Shown here piece after piece: positions 13,536 to 25,459 of a DNA stretch of 64,000 bases. The stretch comes from Leptospira dzoumogneensis. GTDB lineage: Bacteria > Spirochaetota > Leptospiria > Leptospirales > Leptospiraceae. Within the stretch, counting starts at the first letter, position 1; every line of letters starts with the position of its first letter. The DNA is taken from positions 1 through 64,000 of the forward strand of contig NZ_RQHS01000005.1 of the NCBI RefSeq assembly GCF_004770895.1, given 5' to 3'. A program made the position numbers and the translations under genes. The notes below the pieces were generated by a model. It had not been told where the DNA came from and did not search any database. It saw only the letters and a program-made list of their open reading frames with translations.

Positions 13536-14928
13536 AAATCCATCTGATAGGGATAGGCGGGATCGCAATGGGAAACCTGGCTTCTATGCTCAGAAGTCTA
13601 GGTCATGAAGTTTCCGGCTCCGACGCGGGAGTGTATCCACCTATGTCGGACAAATTAAAAGAGTGGGGAATTCCTTACTCGGAAGGATTCGATGCGGAAA
13701 GGGTCAAAGGCAAAGATCTGATCGTAGTCGGGAACGCAATTTCAAGAGGAAATCCGGAAGTAGAAGAAATACTAAATTCCGGATTGGAATATGTTTCCAT
13801 GTCCGCCGCTTTAGAAAAATACATTCTCGCCGGAAAGAAGGTAGTAGTAGTCGCAGGAACTCACGGAAAGACCACGACCACATTTTTAATCCATCACTTA
13901 CTGAAAGAAGCAGGCTTAAATCCTGGATTATTCGTAGGTGGAATTCGTAAGGATGGATTTCCTGGTTTCGAATTCACGAACGGAAATTATTTCGTAATCG
14001 AAGGTGACGAGTACGACACTGCATTCTTCGATAAGGCATCTAAGTTTTTACATTATAGACCTACTTATGCGGTATTGAACGCATTAGATTTTGATCATGC
14101 AGATATCTTCAAAGATATAGGCGAGATCGAAACAATGTTCTCCAGATTATTGAGATTGGTACCTGGGAACGGAAAGGTATATTATTGGGCAGGAGCAGCA
14201 AATCTAAAAAGGATTTGCGGAGAAGCTTCCAAATTTGTGAAATCGGAAGCATTCGAATTCAATAAAAGGGATTCAATTCTTACTTGGAAGAAGGGAGAAT
14301 TATACTCCGGAGAAAGACTTCTCCGCCCTGGATTTTTCGGAAATCATAATTACAGGAACGCGGAAGTTGCACTTAGAGTATGCGAAGAAATATTAAAGAA
14401 AGAGAATATTCCTAAGGCAAAAGAAAAGTTGCTGGATGCATTGGAATCCTTTCCAGGCGTAAAACGTAGACAAGAGATCCTATTCGAGTCTGCGAAAAGT
14501 ATCCTGATCGAAGACTTTGCCCACCATCCTGTTGCGGTGGAGGAAACAATCCGCTCCGTTAAACAAAGATTTCCAGGTTTTAAAATTATCAGCTTATTCG
14601 AACCAAGAAGCGCTACTTCTCACCGTAACGTTTTCCAAAAAGAATACTCTTTTGCGTTTAAGGGTTCCGCTGTGACCATGATCACCGAAATTTATAATCT
14701 GAAAAAGGTCTCCAAGGATTCTCGTTTGGACGTGAAAAAGCTGATCCTGAAACTTCCAAAACATTCAGGTACCCTTCCATTTTACTGCAAGGACCCCAAG
14801 GATCTGGTCCAGAAAGTTCGGAAAATCCTTCCCCAATTCGAGAAGGATAAAATCCTGATCCTAGCGATGTCCAATGGGGCTTTCGGCGGAATTTATCCTT
14901 CTTTGAAGGAATTGGTCGGATCTAGAAA

Positions 14929-14932
<4 letters not shown>
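13532..14932 (+). CDS. mpl: UDP-N-acetylmuramate:L-Ala-gamma-D-Glu-meso-DAP ligase
   Basis: 466 residues. It recycles murein tripeptide by ligating it to UDP-MurNAc. A Rossmann-like start ([17 protein letters not shown]) and the ATP loop GTHGKTTTT (109-117) mark a Mur ligase. Continuous similarity to the Mpl type rather than MurC is suggested by [11 protein letters not shown] and the [13 protein letters not shown] segment. The start is TTG at 13532, chosen because it overlaps the previous stop by 4 bases. Cytoplasmic. Confidence 0.88.
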
Positions 14933-16381
<1,449 letters not shown>

Positions 16382-16413
16382 ATTCTCCATTTTTATAACC
16401 ATATCCAGATCTA

Positions 16414-16875
16414 TCAATCTTCTCCCATCGGAAGCTCTAAAGGTTTTCCTGTTTCGGCTAAACTTTTGATAGAAGATAGAACTCTCGCCCATCCCCCATC
16501 TGCAGAACGTTCGTAAGAAGGATCTCCTTCTTTAATTTGATCGTTTACTAGTTTCAACCTGGTCAATTTTCCATACGGTTCCAAAGTATAGATCGTTCTG
16601 GACTCAAAGTTTTTATAATGTTCTCCGTATACGGAGCCTACTAAAAGTGTCATGGATAGAATTTTGTTCGGAACAATTTCCAAAATTTTTCCTTCTACAT
16701 GAACTGTTCTGTCTCCTGAAAGGCCTGGACCAATATAAGCATAATTACTTCCCGTTTTGAAATCGGATTCGATCCCGCATCCGTGAAAAATTTTGCTACT
16801 TTCTTCTTTAGAGACTAGAATGTTCCAAACCAGTTCGGGTTTAGCCGCTATATAAATTTCAACTTTGATTTCCAT
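16414..16875 (-). CDS. SRPBCC (START/AHSA1-like) domain protein
   Basis: 153 residues. The start MEIKVEIYIAAKPELVWNIL and the following beta-rich helix-grip pattern are typical of the SRPBCC/AHSA1 family, which bind hydrophobic ligands. Function unknown. It is divergent from an AraC regulator across a 93-base gap, so control by that regulator is plausible. Confidence 0.75.
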   Translation of the reverse strand: MEIKVEIYIAAKPELVWNILVSKEESSKIFHGCGIESDFKTGSNYAYIGPGLSGDRTVHVEGKILEIVPNKILSMTLLVGSVYGEHYKNFESRTIYTLEPYGKLTRLKLVNDQIKEGDPSYERSADGGWARVLSSIKSLAETGKPLELPMGED

Positions 16876-16968
16876 ATTATCTCCTAAGTTCGATCCGATC
16901 GATCTTACTTCTCGTTTTGTAAGAAGAATAGCAGAGCACTAAACAAAAAGATTGTAAAAACGCGACAA

Positions 16969-17805
16969 ATGCGGAGAATTTGGAAGAATTCAATCCAGGG
17001 TCCTATCTTGAAGACAGACTTAAACAAACCAAAAGGGATCATCAAATCTTTCGCTGGAGAGAATTGGAGTTTAACAAGAAGCGCTCCTTCTCATGGTTTA
17101 AGTTTTTTCGTAGAACATTATTGGTCCGTGCGTTGGGATATGAGAGAATCCGGACCTAAGGTACAGGAAAATCTTCCTCATCCTTCCGTTCATTTGGTCT
17201 TCGAAAAAGAGAACACTAAAATTTTCGGAGTGGTCAGCGGCAGATTTTCACAAAGGTTAGAAGGAGAAGGTCGTGTATTCGGGATCAAATTCAGGCCCGG
17301 AGCATTCTACCCTTTTTATAAAAAATCAGTTTCGGAGATCACAGACACGACGATCCGGATCGAAGAAGTTTTTGGGATCCCTACAGAGCCGTTAGAAAGA
17401 GAAGTATTCGAGTTGGATTCGGAATCCGATCTAGTACAATTTGCGGAAAACTTTTTATATGAAAGACTTCCGGAACAAGACGAAACAATTACTTGGATCA
17501 ACGATCTCACAGAAAAAGTCTCTAATGATAGATCTATCTTAAAAGTAGAGGATATGGTCAAACTCTCCGGAGTGAACAAACGATCTTTGCAACGTATCTT
17601 CAATCAATATGTGGGAGTAGGGCCCAAATGGGTGATCAATCGTTATAGAATGTTCGAGATCTTAGATCGGATTACAAAAGATACGGATTGGGTCGAGTTA
17701 GCATTAGAATTAGGATATTTCGACCAGGCTCATTTTATAAAAGATTTCAAAAGAATGGTCGGCAAAAGTCCGGAAGAGTATTCCAAAAGTATTCCCGAAT
17801 CTTAA
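16969..17805 (+). CDS. AraC-family transcriptional regulator (DUF6597-type N-terminus)
   Basis: 278 residues. Residues about 25-125 match the DUF6597-type sensor region (SHGLSFFVEHYWSVRWDM, HPSVHLVFE, GIKFRPGAFYPF). Residues about 175-275 form the double helix-turn-helix of AraC regulators, ending in ALELGYFDQAHFIKDFKRMV. It is divergent from the SRPBCC gene and shares its promoter gap, so it is the obvious candidate regulator. The ATG at 16969 gives a somewhat long N-terminus; a later start is possible. Confidence 0.88.
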   Translation: MRRIWKNSIQGPILKTDLNKPKGIIKSFAGENWSLTRSAPSHGLSFFVEHYWSVRWDMRESGPKVQENLPHPSVHLVFEKENTKIFGVVSGRFSQRLEGEGRVFGIKFRPGAFYPFYKKSVSEITDTTIRIEEVFGIPTEPLEREVFELDSESDLVQFAENFLYERLPEQDETITWINDLTEKVSNDRSILKVEDMVKLSGVNKRSLQRIFNQYVGVGPKWVINRYRMFEILDRITKDTDWVELALELGYFDQAHFIKDFKRMVGKSPEEYSKSIPES

Positions 17806-17908
17806 GTAGATCTATAACCTGGGGGATAAGTTGGATTTCCCACAGAGGCAATAAATTCTTTACAAAATCCGAAAAATCTCCATCGTTTGCTTCCTTTTGG
17901 AACTCACG

Positions 17909-19255
17909 ATGAAACGAAACTTATTTACGATCTTATTATTAACCTTCTCCATTCCCTTATGGTCACAAACGGCCAATCTTTGGCAGACGATCGTGGGAGG
18001 AGAACAATACTCCGGCATGACCGCAAAGGATTGTCCTGAAGATCTTCCCGGTAGCTTTGTAATTTTAAAAGATGGAAGCTCGGTCATCATCGGATCTGCA
18101 AACGATTGCGGAAGGATGGATACGAATTCCTTAGCGGAGAAAAGAAAATATTCTAACGCTTGGGCGGCTAAGATAGACGTGAACGGGAATCCCGTTTGGT
18201 GGAGATATTTGTTCACAAACAAACCGGTCGATCTAGGCGGATACACTCAATTCGTTTTGAATCATGAAAGTGTATATGCAAAACTTTCCAAAGAAACTTC
18301 CGACGGCGGATTCGTAACGATAGGCACAATGGGTTCCGTCGAAAAGAAACAACTCGTCTTCATAAAATACGATTCAGAAGGTAAACTTATTTGGGACAAA
18401 TATCTTTTACCTAAAGACTTCTGTGATTCTTTCTGCGGAGAAACGGATGTAGGAGTCTATCATCTTCACGAACTTTCCAGTGGAAAATGGACCGCAATCG
18501 TTTCCGTCCAAGCTAGAGTGGAAAGAGAAACGGTAGAAGGTAACAAAACCACGATCTCAAGTACTATCGAGACCGCTTATTTATTCGTAAGATTTTCTAA
18601 AGACGGGGATCTAAAGTTCATAAAACAATTAAAAGATATTAAAAATTTTCCGGAAACTAGTTTAGGATTTTCTGATGGAGGAGTTCTTCTTGCCGAGAAT
18701 ACAAGTATCCAATCCGGAAAGGAATCCCAAAAAGACGTAATTTTACATAAGATAGATGAAGATGGAAAACCTGTTTGGAAAAAACAGTACGGCAAACCGG
18801 GTATAGAAGAGTGGGCCTCTAAGATCATTCCTGCTTCCGATGGGAATCTACTTTTTGCAGGAGCTGTAACTCCAAGTCCGAGAAATACTCAGACCTGGCT
18901 TATGAAGTTAAATCAAAATGGAGATATAATCTGGGAAACAGTCCAAAAAACGGAAGGTCTCGGATTTTTAACCGATATTATAGAGTCTCCAGAAAAAGAT
19001 TTTATGGCGCTTTCTGCCGATGGAGAAGGCCCATTACGTTTGGTAAAATTCTCTGCGGAAGGTAAAAAACTTTGGGAGAAAAAACAAACCAAAAGATTGT
19101 ATTTGGCCCATCGTATCCTGAATGTTCCGGATGGATTTATCATCGAGGCGTACACAAAAGGAAAACCTGCGATCTATATCGATGCACTCTTGATCAGAAC
19201 AGATAAGGAAGGAAATGTTTCTAAGGATGCTGTTCGGAAAAATTTTCCGAATTAA
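17909..19255 (+). CDS. Secreted beta-propeller-like protein
   Basis: 448 residues from the ATG at 17909 (a TTG at 17897 would add four). A signal peptide is clear: MKRNLFTILLLTFSIPLWSQ. The mature protein carries repeated blades ending in D-x-x-G-x-x-x-W-x-K (DSEGKLIWDK, DEDGKPVWKK, NQNGDIIWET, SAEGKKLWEK), the PQQ/WD-like propeller pattern. Likely periplasmic or surface. It is convergent with the ankyrin gene; no operon partner is visible. Confidence 0.75.
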   Translation: MKRNLFTILLLTFSIPLWSQTANLWQTIVGGEQYSGMTAKDCPEDLPGSFVILKDGSSVIIGSANDCGRMDTNSLAEKRKYSNAWAAKIDVNGNPVWWRYLFTNKPVDLGGYTQFVLNHESVYAKLSKETSDGGFVTIGTMGSVEKKQLVFIKYDSEGKLIWDKYLLPKDFCDSFCGETDVGVYHLHELSSGKWTAIVSVQARVERETVEGNKTTISSTIETAYLFVRFSKDGDLKFIKQLKDIKNFPETSLGFSDGGVLLAENTSIQSGKESQKDVILHKIDEDGKPVWKKQYGKPGIEEWASKIIPASDGNLLFAGAVTPSPRNTQTWLMKLNQNGDIIWETVQKTEGLGFLTDIIESPEKDFMALSADGEGPLRLVKFSAEGKKLWEKKQTKRLYLAHRILNVPDGFIIEAYTKGKPAIYIDALLIRTDKEGNVSKDAVRKNFPN

Positions 19256-19285
19256 GAATTTATAATATAATAAGAGAGAGCCGGG

Positions 19286-21616
19286 TTATTCCACACAGTT
19301 TACCTGGCATTCCGCTCCCGCTTTTTTCAGGATCTTAACTATATTCGGATTTTCGTATCGATTCTTTTGGACCGCCCAATCCATAGGAGTCCAGCCGATA
19401 TTATCCTTTTCGTTTACTCTTGCTCCCGCCTGGATCAATAATTTTAAGGATTCAGGATCTCCGCTTTCCGCCGCCTTATGGACAGGCGTCCATCCTTCGT
19501 CGTTTTTTAGATTCAGATCGGATCCTCTTTGCAAAAGTAATCTTGTGATCTCAGGAAATTGAACTGCTAAGTGTAAAGGAGTCATACCGTCATTTCGAGT
19601 CGCATTCGGATCTGCTCCCGATCTTAAGAATAAGGTGCATAACTCGTAAAATCCGTGAAGAACCGCTCTGTGCAGAGGAGTTTCACCTTCTCCGTTTTTG
19701 GAATTTAATTCCGCTCCGATCTGCAAAAGGAACGAAGATACTTCATAATATCCGAAACCTGCGGACTTATGCAGAGGAGTATTATCTAAATAATCTTTTG
19801 TATTCGGGTCGGAACCTCTTAATACAAATCGATTGATATCATCTATTTTTCTTTGGCGAACTGATTCAAAAAAATCCGAATCTAAACTAGCATCTGTTTT
19901 GATTGAGTTCCTTAAAATTTTTAAGGAATCGGGACTGATCAGTATAGTATCAGTTTCCGCCAATCTTTGAGCCGCGTTTTTGCCGGAGTCGGATTGGATA
20001 GAATTCGGATTGGCTCCTAACTTGATACATGTATCCACTTGTGTTTTGGATTTTTTATCGATTCCTTCATGAAGAAGAAGGTCCGCTGTTTCCTGATCGA
20101 ATAAATTTTTACCAACCTGGGGGGCCGCCTTGGTCCGGAAATGATTGAAATACTTGATCTGTTCTTCCGAAACAAATTCGGATCTAGCTAAAATTTCCAG
20201 GATCTGTTTGAAACCTTCTCCTATCTTTTCTATATAATTTTTTTTACGATCAGGATCCGATTCTAACGCTTCTGCAAGAAAAAATTTTTCTAGGCTTTGG
20301 TAGAGTCCTGATAATTTACTTTGTAAATAAGATCTTCCTGTAGTTTCGGAAGTTAGGATCTTTCTTTCGACCCTTGCTTTTAATGCGGAAGATTCCGGTC
20401 CGGACTTTAATTTGATAAGTTCACTTCGAACGGATCTATAGTTTAAAATAGCTCCGGTAAAATCAAAATCCGCATAAAGTCTGTCTCCTTCCTTCTCTTG
20501 GAGACCGAAGATCAAAAAATTCAGCTTTTCGATCCGATCATCCAATGCTTTTTCGAATTCGGACAATCTAAAGGAAGAAGGTGTTTTGGTAGTGTATTCT
20601 TTTCTGAGATCCTTATACTCTTCGCTTAATTTTTTCAAAAAGGAAATTTCTCCGCCTTTTCCGGCAGATAAGTCCATTGAAGAAAACTTATCCTTATACA
20701 TTAAAAAATAAGAATTTGATATTTTGCCTCGGATATTTTTTAGATAATCCGACATCTCGGTTTTGGATCTGTCCGAAAGCCTTTGTTCTAATGCGTTTAA
20801 GGTGTCCACATATTCTGGGATAGATTTTTCATAGAGTTTTTCTTTTACAAGATCATCCGCTTTTGAAAGTTTTGGCCGGATGGTTTCTATAAAACTTTTG
20901 GCACTTTGGTCTTCTATTTTGAAATTTAGAACATTGATCTCGCCTGTTTTATCGTCTTGTACCTTAAAACTGGGAAATTCTATCTTCTCCACCGCTCCCG
21001 GAAATGCTGCCGCAAAATTGATCGCATATCTTGGATCGATCAGTTTGCGGCCGGCTTCGGAAGAATAGTAATCGATTTGGTACTCAGGAAATTCCAGGTC
21101 GAAAGAGGTTTTGATCGTATAAGTTAACGCAACAGAATCCCTTTTTTGGGACCTTAAATTGATCTTATAACCTTTATTTGTTTGAAAGATCGTGCCTGAA
21201 ATTAACTCATCCGCATCGATCGCATCCGCGATCTGTTTCATACAGATCTCGTCGCTGCAGTTTAGCTTTTGATTTAGCTCCACTTGTTTGAGAAGTGCTG
21301 CCAATGAATCGTCATCAGCTATATTGTATCTTCCTTCAAAATTTTTTAATATAGAGTTGATGATACCGTTCCTGAATCTGCTTTCTAGATATTTTGGAAC
21401 TCCATTTTCTAATTTGAGCTTATGGATATAGATCTTCTGGACTGAATTTTCTTTGGAGAAAAGTTCCGAGCTGGAGAGAAGGAAAAATAAAAAGACGCAA
21501 GCAATTTTTAAAAAAACGCCTTTTGTAGGAGTTCCTACATCATAGGATTGCCGATCAACATTCACATTAGAGTCAACCAATAACCAAGCCAGCGACTTTA
21601 CAAAAAAATTTCCCAA
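19286..21616 (-). CDS. Envelope ankyrin-repeat protein with N-terminal CsgG/TolB-N-like domain
   Basis: 776 residues. After a hydrophobic signal-like segment (residues 34-50, LKIACVFLFFLLSSSELFS), residues 60-160 look like the nucleotide-less alpha/beta domain of CsgG/LPP20-type envelope proteins (a CSDEICMKQIADAIDADELI segment). A long helical middle follows, then about five ankyrin repeats (from residue 590 on), each with the TPLHxAxxxG core. The start is TTG at 21616. It has an AGGAG site 8 bases upstream and sits 4 bases after the preceding stop, which supports coupling. The 30 residues before the signal are odd; part is encoded by a GTAGGA-GT-TCCTAC palindrome. Confidence 0.75.
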   Translation of the reverse strand: MGNFFVKSLAWLLVDSNVNVDRQSYDVGTPTKGVFLKIACVFLFFLLSSSELFSKENSVQKIYIHKLKLENGVPKYLESRFRNGIINSILKNFEGRYNIADDDSLAALLKQVELNQKLNCSDEICMKQIADAIDADELISGTIFQTNKGYKINLRSQKRDSVALTYTIKTSFDLEFPEYQIDYYSSEAGRKLIDPRYAINFAAAFPGAVEKIEFPSFKVQDDKTGEINVLNFKIEDQSAKSFIETIRPKLSKADDLVKEKLYEKSIPEYVDTLNALEQRLSDRSKTEMSDYLKNIRGKISNSYFLMYKDKFSSMDLSAGKGGEISFLKKLSEEYKDLRKEYTTKTPSSFRLSEFEKALDDRIEKLNFLIFGLQEKEGDRLYADFDFTGAILNYRSVRSELIKLKSGPESSALKARVERKILTSETTGRSYLQSKLSGLYQSLEKFFLAEALESDPDRKKNYIEKIGEGFKQILEILARSEFVSEEQIKYFNHFRTKAAPQVGKNLFDQETADLLLHEGIDKKSKTQVDTCIKLGANPNSIQSDSGKNAAQRLAETDTILISPDSLKILRNSIKTDASLDSDFFESVRQRKIDDINRFVLRGSDPNTKDYLDNTPLHKSAGFGYYEVSSFLLQIGAELNSKNGEGETPLHRAVLHGFYELCTLFLRSGADPNATRNDGMTPLHLAVQFPEITRLLLQRGSDLNLKNDEGWTPVHKAAESGDPESLKLLIQAGARVNEKDNIGWTPMDWAVQKNRYENPNIVKILKKAGAECQVNCVE
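21525..21538. repeat. Small palindrome GTAGGA-GT-TCCTAC inside the 5' coding region
   Basis: Perfect 6-bp arms around GT. It sits between the TTG start and the signal peptide of the ankyrin gene and adds the residues VGTPT to the protein. Similar GTAGGAGTTCC or GGAATTCCTAC strings occur elsewhere in the window (for example near 5116 and 49183), so it may be a dispersed unit of this genome. Confidence 0.45.
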
Positions 21617-21620
21617 AGGA

Positions 21621-22133
21621 TTATCTCCTATTTTCCAGAACGGAAATCATTTTGGACCAGTTTTCCTTAGTGTATCCGTATTCTTTGAATAGGACGTTTT
21701 TCTTTTGGACCACCATGGTTGTAGGAGTTCCCGGAAATTCTAAAAGTCTCATACTGGTTTGTAGACTATCAAAATATAAAGAGGCTTGTTTTTTGATCCC
21801 AAGTTCATTCGCTAATTTGGAAACGGAACTAGGATCATCTCCTACAAAAACGATCCAAAGATGTAGTTTTCTTTTTGGATGAGAGCCGTTCCATTTTTTA
21901 GAATATTCTAATAGATTCGGGACTTCTTCTTTGCAAGGAGGGCAATCCGAGCTAGTAAAATTTAGAATTACTAGATCTTCTTCCGGAATTTGGTTAAGTT
22001 CTTGGTATAATGTTTTTCTTTCTAGATCCAAGGAATAGAGTGGAATGTTTTGGATCTCGTTTTGATCTTTTGGACCGGCGGTTAAACTTCCAATAGAAAG
22101 TAATGAGATCAGAAACCAAAGGATCGTTTTCAT
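21621..22133 (-). CDS. TlpA-like thioredoxin-family protein
   Basis: 170 residues from the ATG at 22133. Signal peptide MKTILWFLISLLSIGSLTAG, then a thioredoxin fold with the redox motif CPPC in FTSSDCPPCKEEVPNLL and a cis-Pro region GTPTTMVV. Probably a periplasmic thiol-disulphide reductase or membrane-anchored TlpA/ResA type protein. It sits 4 bases upstream of the ankyrin gene and is probably co-transcribed with it. A terminator-type hairpin ends only 8 bases before its start codon. Confidence 0.85.
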   Translation of the reverse strand: MKTILWFLISLLSIGSLTAGPKDQNEIQNIPLYSLDLERKTLYQELNQIPEEDLVILNFTSSDCPPCKEEVPNLLEYSKKWNGSHPKRKLHLWIVFVGDDPSSVSKLANELGIKKQASLYFDSLQTSMRLLEFPGTPTTMVVQKKNVLFKEYGYTKENWSKMISVLENRR

Positions 22134-22135
22134 AC

Positions 22136-22163
22136 AAAAAACCAAAAGGGATTTCCCTTTTGG
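22136..22163 (-). terminator. Terminator-type hairpin immediately before the thioredoxin-like gene
   Basis: A 10-bp perfect stem, CCAAAAGGGA (22142-22151) with TCCCTTTTGG (22154-22163), is followed on the minus strand by six T. It would end the transcript of the upstream membrane protein gene (22252-22686), yet it lies 8 bases before the next ATG, so it can also act as an attenuator for that gene. Confidence 0.8.
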
Positions 22164-22170
22164 AAATTGG

Positions 22171-22201
22171 ACCCTGGCAGCTTAAGATTTACTCCCAGGG
22201 T
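22171..22201. terminator. Second hairpin in the same gap
   Basis: ACCCTGG (22171-22177) pairs with CCAGGGT (22195-22201), a 7-bp stem with a 17-base loop. On the plus strand it is followed by TTTT. It lies between the stop of the upstream membrane protein gene and the stronger hairpin at 22142-22163. Confidence 0.5.
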
Positions 22202-22251
22202 TTTTGGATTTGGAATGAAGTTATGAAAATTCGGAGTGGATTTTGGATCAG

Positions 22252-22686
22252 TTAATCTTCTTCGCTTGAAAAAGTGAAAACGAAAGATGCTAAGATACAT
22301 AGGACGGATTGATAGAAAACCCAAAGCCAGATCAGTTTTACCGGGAATGCGCCTGTAAATTGAGAGATCGCTAAAGCGGGTGCCACGAAAGCAGCGATAG
22401 AAAAACAAATCCCTAAAAGTAATCCGCCTAAAAGTCCGTAAGGCAAAGCAGGTCTAACAAGAGATGCTAATATTCCAATGAAGAATACTTCTAATAGATC
22501 CGCAACGATAGGTCCTATCCAAAATACTTGGGACATAGGAACGAAAAAGTTTTTTAAGTTCGGATCAAAGTAGAATGTGGAGAATAATAAAGTTCTAAGG
22601 GAAACCGAGGCTACTTCCCAAATTCCAAGAGCTACGAAGAACCTAAGTAAGAATTGATTCCAATCTTTTGCCGTGCGTAAACCCAT
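22252..22686 (-). CDS. Hypothetical membrane protein
   Basis: 144 residues from the ATG at 22686 (MGLRTAKDWNQF); an in-frame ATG at 22722 would add twelve residues encoded by a terminator hairpin. About four membrane helices. No family recognised. It follows the thiolase gene directly, but a strong hairpin separates them. Confidence 0.65.
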   Translation of the reverse strand: MGLRTAKDWNQFLLRFFVALGIWEVASVSLRTLLFSTFYFDPNLKNFFVPMSQVFWIGPIVADLLEVFFIGILASLVRPALPYGLLGGLLLGICFSIAAFVAPALAISQFTGAFPVKLIWLWVFYQSVLCILASFVFTFSSEED

Positions 22687-22693
22687 ATAAACG

Positions 22694-22718
22694 AAAAGCC
22701 CGGACTTGCCGGGCTTTT
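22694..22718 (-). terminator. Terminator after the thiolase gene
   Basis: A 10-bp perfect stem, AAAAGCCCGG (22694-22703) with CCGGGCTTTT (22709-22718), loop of 5. It lies 23 bases after the thiolase stop. On the minus strand TTTTCGTTTAT follows and then the ATG of the next gene, so the hairpin again abuts a downstream start codon. Confidence 0.8.
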
Positions 22719-22741
22719 CCATTCTTTTTTTTAGAAGGAAA

Positions 22742-24007
22742 TTATTTTCCGACTACGAACACGTAATTGGTGGTTGCTGATCCGCCGATATTGAGCATCA
22801 GTCCGTTTTTCGCGCCTTCTACTTGGTAATCACCTGCGGTACCGGTAACTTGTTTGTAGATGTCTAACATCATTCTAACACCGGAAGCTCCCACAGGGTG
22901 TCCCGCTCCGATAAGTCCACCGGATGGGTTGATCGGTTTTTTACCGTGGAAATCGATCACTCCATCTTCGATTGCTTCGTGTTCTTTACCGGGTTGAGTG
23001 ATCCCGAAAGCGGAGATCGCTGCATACTCGGAAGAAGTGAAACAGTCGTGAGTTTCGAATACGTCGATGTCCTTAGTGTTCATACCGGAACGATCGAATG
23101 CATCTTTAACGGTTTGGCGAGTCCAAGGAAGAACCCATTTGTCACCTTTAGATTCTGCAACTTTCGCTTCGAAAGTGATTGGAGCAACTCTGTGTCCCCA
23201 TCCTTTGATCTTAGGATAAGCGGAAAGTTTCGTTCCTTTTTTCTTAGCGAATTCTTCCGCGTAATTCTTATTAGCAAGAACTACTAACGCAGCTCCGTCG
23301 GTTACCTGAGAACAGTCGGTGATCGCAAGACGTCCACCCACTGCCATATTGAACTCTCCGCCTCTTGAGTTTGCGTGTTCATTATTCATGAACCAAGAGC
23401 GAGTTTGAGCTTTAGGGTTACGTTTTGCGTTTGCGTAATTGATCCTGGAAATTTCAGCAAGAGCTCCCATATAACGTTTTTCATCTAACTTATAACGCTC
23501 TAAAAGAACGTCTGCGAGTTTTCCGAAAAGTTTAGGGAATGGGAATTGAACTCCCTTAGCTTCTTTTTCGTAATAAGCTGCTGTTCCTAAGAAGTCTCCT
23601 CCAACGGAAGAAGAAACTGTCTTCATGATCTCCATACCGACAACGATCGCTACATCATAATCTTTAGCGCGAAGTTTAGTTTGAGCTGCATCTAAAGCAA
23701 CAGATCCGGAAGCACAAGCTGCTTCATAACGAGCGCCTGGAACTCCGAAGAAACAAGGATCTACTTCGGTTAAGAAAGCGCCCAAATGTCCTTGGACTGC
23801 ATATTGTTCCGCATCGAAGTTTCCGATGAAAACACCGATACGATTTTGTTTGTTTAACTTTTTGATTTCGTCAGGAGTAAGACCAACTTTTTCTAGTCCG
23901 TCTTGAACGGCTTCCCTGAACAAGGACATGAAGGTTTTTCCTTCTTTAGTCCAGTTACGCTGGAAATCTGTTTGTTCTCCGCCGAGTACGTAAACTGCAT
24001 CTTTCAT
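22742..24007 (-). CDS. Thiolase-family acetyl/acyl-CoA acyltransferase
   Basis: 421 residues. Thiolase motifs are intact: nucleophile Cys in [14 protein letters not shown], the late [12 protein letters not shown] segment, and [11 protein letters not shown] near the C-terminus. The HDCF motif is typical of the SCP-2-like thiolase subgroup. It cleaves or forms 3-ketoacyl-CoA. It lies 18 bases after the 3-hydroxyacyl-CoA dehydrogenase gene, forming a two-gene beta-oxidation operon. Confidence 0.9.
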   Translation of the reverse strand: MKDAVYVLGGEQTDFQRNWTKEGKTFMSLFREAVQDGLEKVGLTPDEIKKLNKQNRIGVFIGNFDAEQYAVQGHLGAFLTEVDPCFFGVPGARYEAACASGSVALDAAQTKLRAKDYDVAIVVGMEIMKTVSSSVGGDFLGTAAYYEKEAKGVQFPFPKLFGKLADVLLERYKLDEKRYMGALAEISRINYANAKRNPKAQTRSWFMNNEHANSRGGEFNMAVGGRLAITDCSQVTDGAALVVLANKNYAEEFAKKKGTKLSAYPKIKGWGHRVAPITFEAKVAESKGDKWVLPWTRQTVKDAFDRSGMNTKDIDVFETHDCFTSSEYAAISAFGITQPGKEHEAIEDGVIDFHGKKPINPSGGLIGAGHPVGASGVRMMLDIYKQVTGTAGDYQVEGAKNGLMLNIGGSATTNYVFVVGK

Positions 24008-24025
24008 GTAATCTTTCCTCCCTTA

Positions 24026-25336
24026 TTATCCTTTAAAAAGAGAACGAGCGTCTAAAATATCTTTCAATTGATAGAAAGGTTTTCCCGCTTTCGCTTTTGC
24101 CAATACTTCCGGAACAGGAAGTTTTGCTTTAGTGATTAGACTGATTGCTTCCTTAGGTCCGCCTAAGAAGTCTACGAATGCAGATGCAGGCGCCCAGTTA
24201 AATCCGGTTCCCATTGCAAGGTCGCTCATTTCTTTAGTATCTACAACTTCTCCCACGATGGAAAGAGAGTAGCTTACATAACGAGCGATAAAGTAACGAG
24301 CGATGTCCGCTTCCAGACCTTTCGCTTCTTTTACGATATTCATTGCGCCGATATAATCAGCTTCGCCTATTCTGCTGTTAGCTGCTTTGATAAAAGGAAT
24401 ATCAAATTTAGGGACCGGAACATATAGGTCACCTTTGATATCATAATACAATTTTTCCTTTTTACCATCAGGAGTTTTGGTCATTTTATAAAGACCTTGT
24501 CCGGACTTTCTTCCTAAGTCGCCTTTATCGATCAACTTTTGGAAATAACCGGGAAGTTTGAATGTAGAATGTGCAGCATCTTTAGTCATCTCATAGAGGT
24601 TGTCTACGATCGCTTTGTGAACATCTAAACCGACAAAGTCGGCAGTGTCCAAAGGTGCCATTGCTCTTCCGGTGTATCCGCTCATGATCGCGTCGATAAG
24701 AGCGATACCACCTTTGTCGGAATATTCTTCCGCTTTGATAGCAGCTTCATTGATCAATTGGAATCCGATCCTGTTACCTGCGAATGCCGGAGTATCATTC
24801 GTATAAACTACGGCGCGTCCCAGAGTTTTATCCAGATACTCGCCTAGTTTTTTAGTAACTTTTTTGTCGTTTCCTGCGTGAGTTACCAATTCACAAAGGA
24901 TCATTTTATACGGAGGGTTGAAGAAGTGAGTTCCGTAATAATGTTTTTTACCGTCTTCGTCGAAAGCATCCGCTAGACGAGCGATAGAAAGACCGGAAGA
25001 AACAGTGGATACGATAGTACCCGGTTTACGAGCTTTCGCGATCCTTTTGTTGATCGGTTCTTTTACTTCATAACTTTCTGCAACAAGCTCGAAAACCCAA
25101 TCGGATTCGGAGACTGCTTTTTCCAGGTCTTGGTCATAAGAACCAGGAATTAATCTAGGACGGATAGTGTCCGTTTTGATGGAAGAAATTGCTTTTTCGA
25201 TCCCTTCTTTAGCCTTGTTTACGTCACGGGCTAACATATGGACTTTCGCTTTGCCGAAGGCTGCTACGATTGCTGCGGATCCGGCGCCCATTGTCCCATT
25301 TGCGCCAAGAACGGTTACGGTTTTGATTTCCCTCAT
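24026..25336 (-). CDS. 3-hydroxyacyl-CoA dehydrogenase
   Basis: 436 residues. It has the N-terminal NAD-binding motif [22 protein letters not shown] and the [15 protein letters not shown] segment characteristic of 3-hydroxyacyl-CoA dehydrogenases. It oxidises 3-hydroxyacyl-CoA to 3-ketoacyl-CoA, the substrate of the downstream thiolase. There is no enoyl-CoA hydratase domain fused. It is the first gene of the operon, with the GAACG/CGTTC operator-like site about 125 bases upstream. Confidence 0.92.
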   Translation of the reverse strand: MREIKTVTVLGANGTMGAGSAAIVAAFGKAKVHMLARDVNKAKEGIEKAISSIKTDTIRPRLIPGSYDQDLEKAVSESDWVFELVAESYEVKEPINKRIAKARKPGTIVSTVSSGLSIARLADAFDEDGKKHYYGTHFFNPPYKMILCELVTHAGNDKKVTKKLGEYLDKTLGRAVVYTNDTPAFAGNRIGFQLINEAAIKAEEYSDKGGIALIDAIMSGYTGRAMAPLDTADFVGLDVHKAIVDNLYEMTKDAAHSTFKLPGYFQKLIDKGDLGRKSGQGLYKMTKTPDGKKEKLYYDIKGDLYVPVPKFDIPFIKAANSRIGEADYIGAMNIVKEAKGLEADIARYFIARYVSYSLSIVGEVVDTKEMSDLAMGTGFNWAPASAFVDFLGGPKEAISLITKAKLPVPEVLAKAKAGKPFYQLKDILDARSLFKG

Positions 25337-25459
25337 GGAATTATACCAACATCTCGGTTTTTATAGAGTTAAGTCCTTGTTTAAAACAGGCTTTTTAGAG
25401 GGAAAGGCTTTTTTCTCCTTCGAAGCGCCTGCTTTAGCCGTTATCTATAAGACTTTGTA

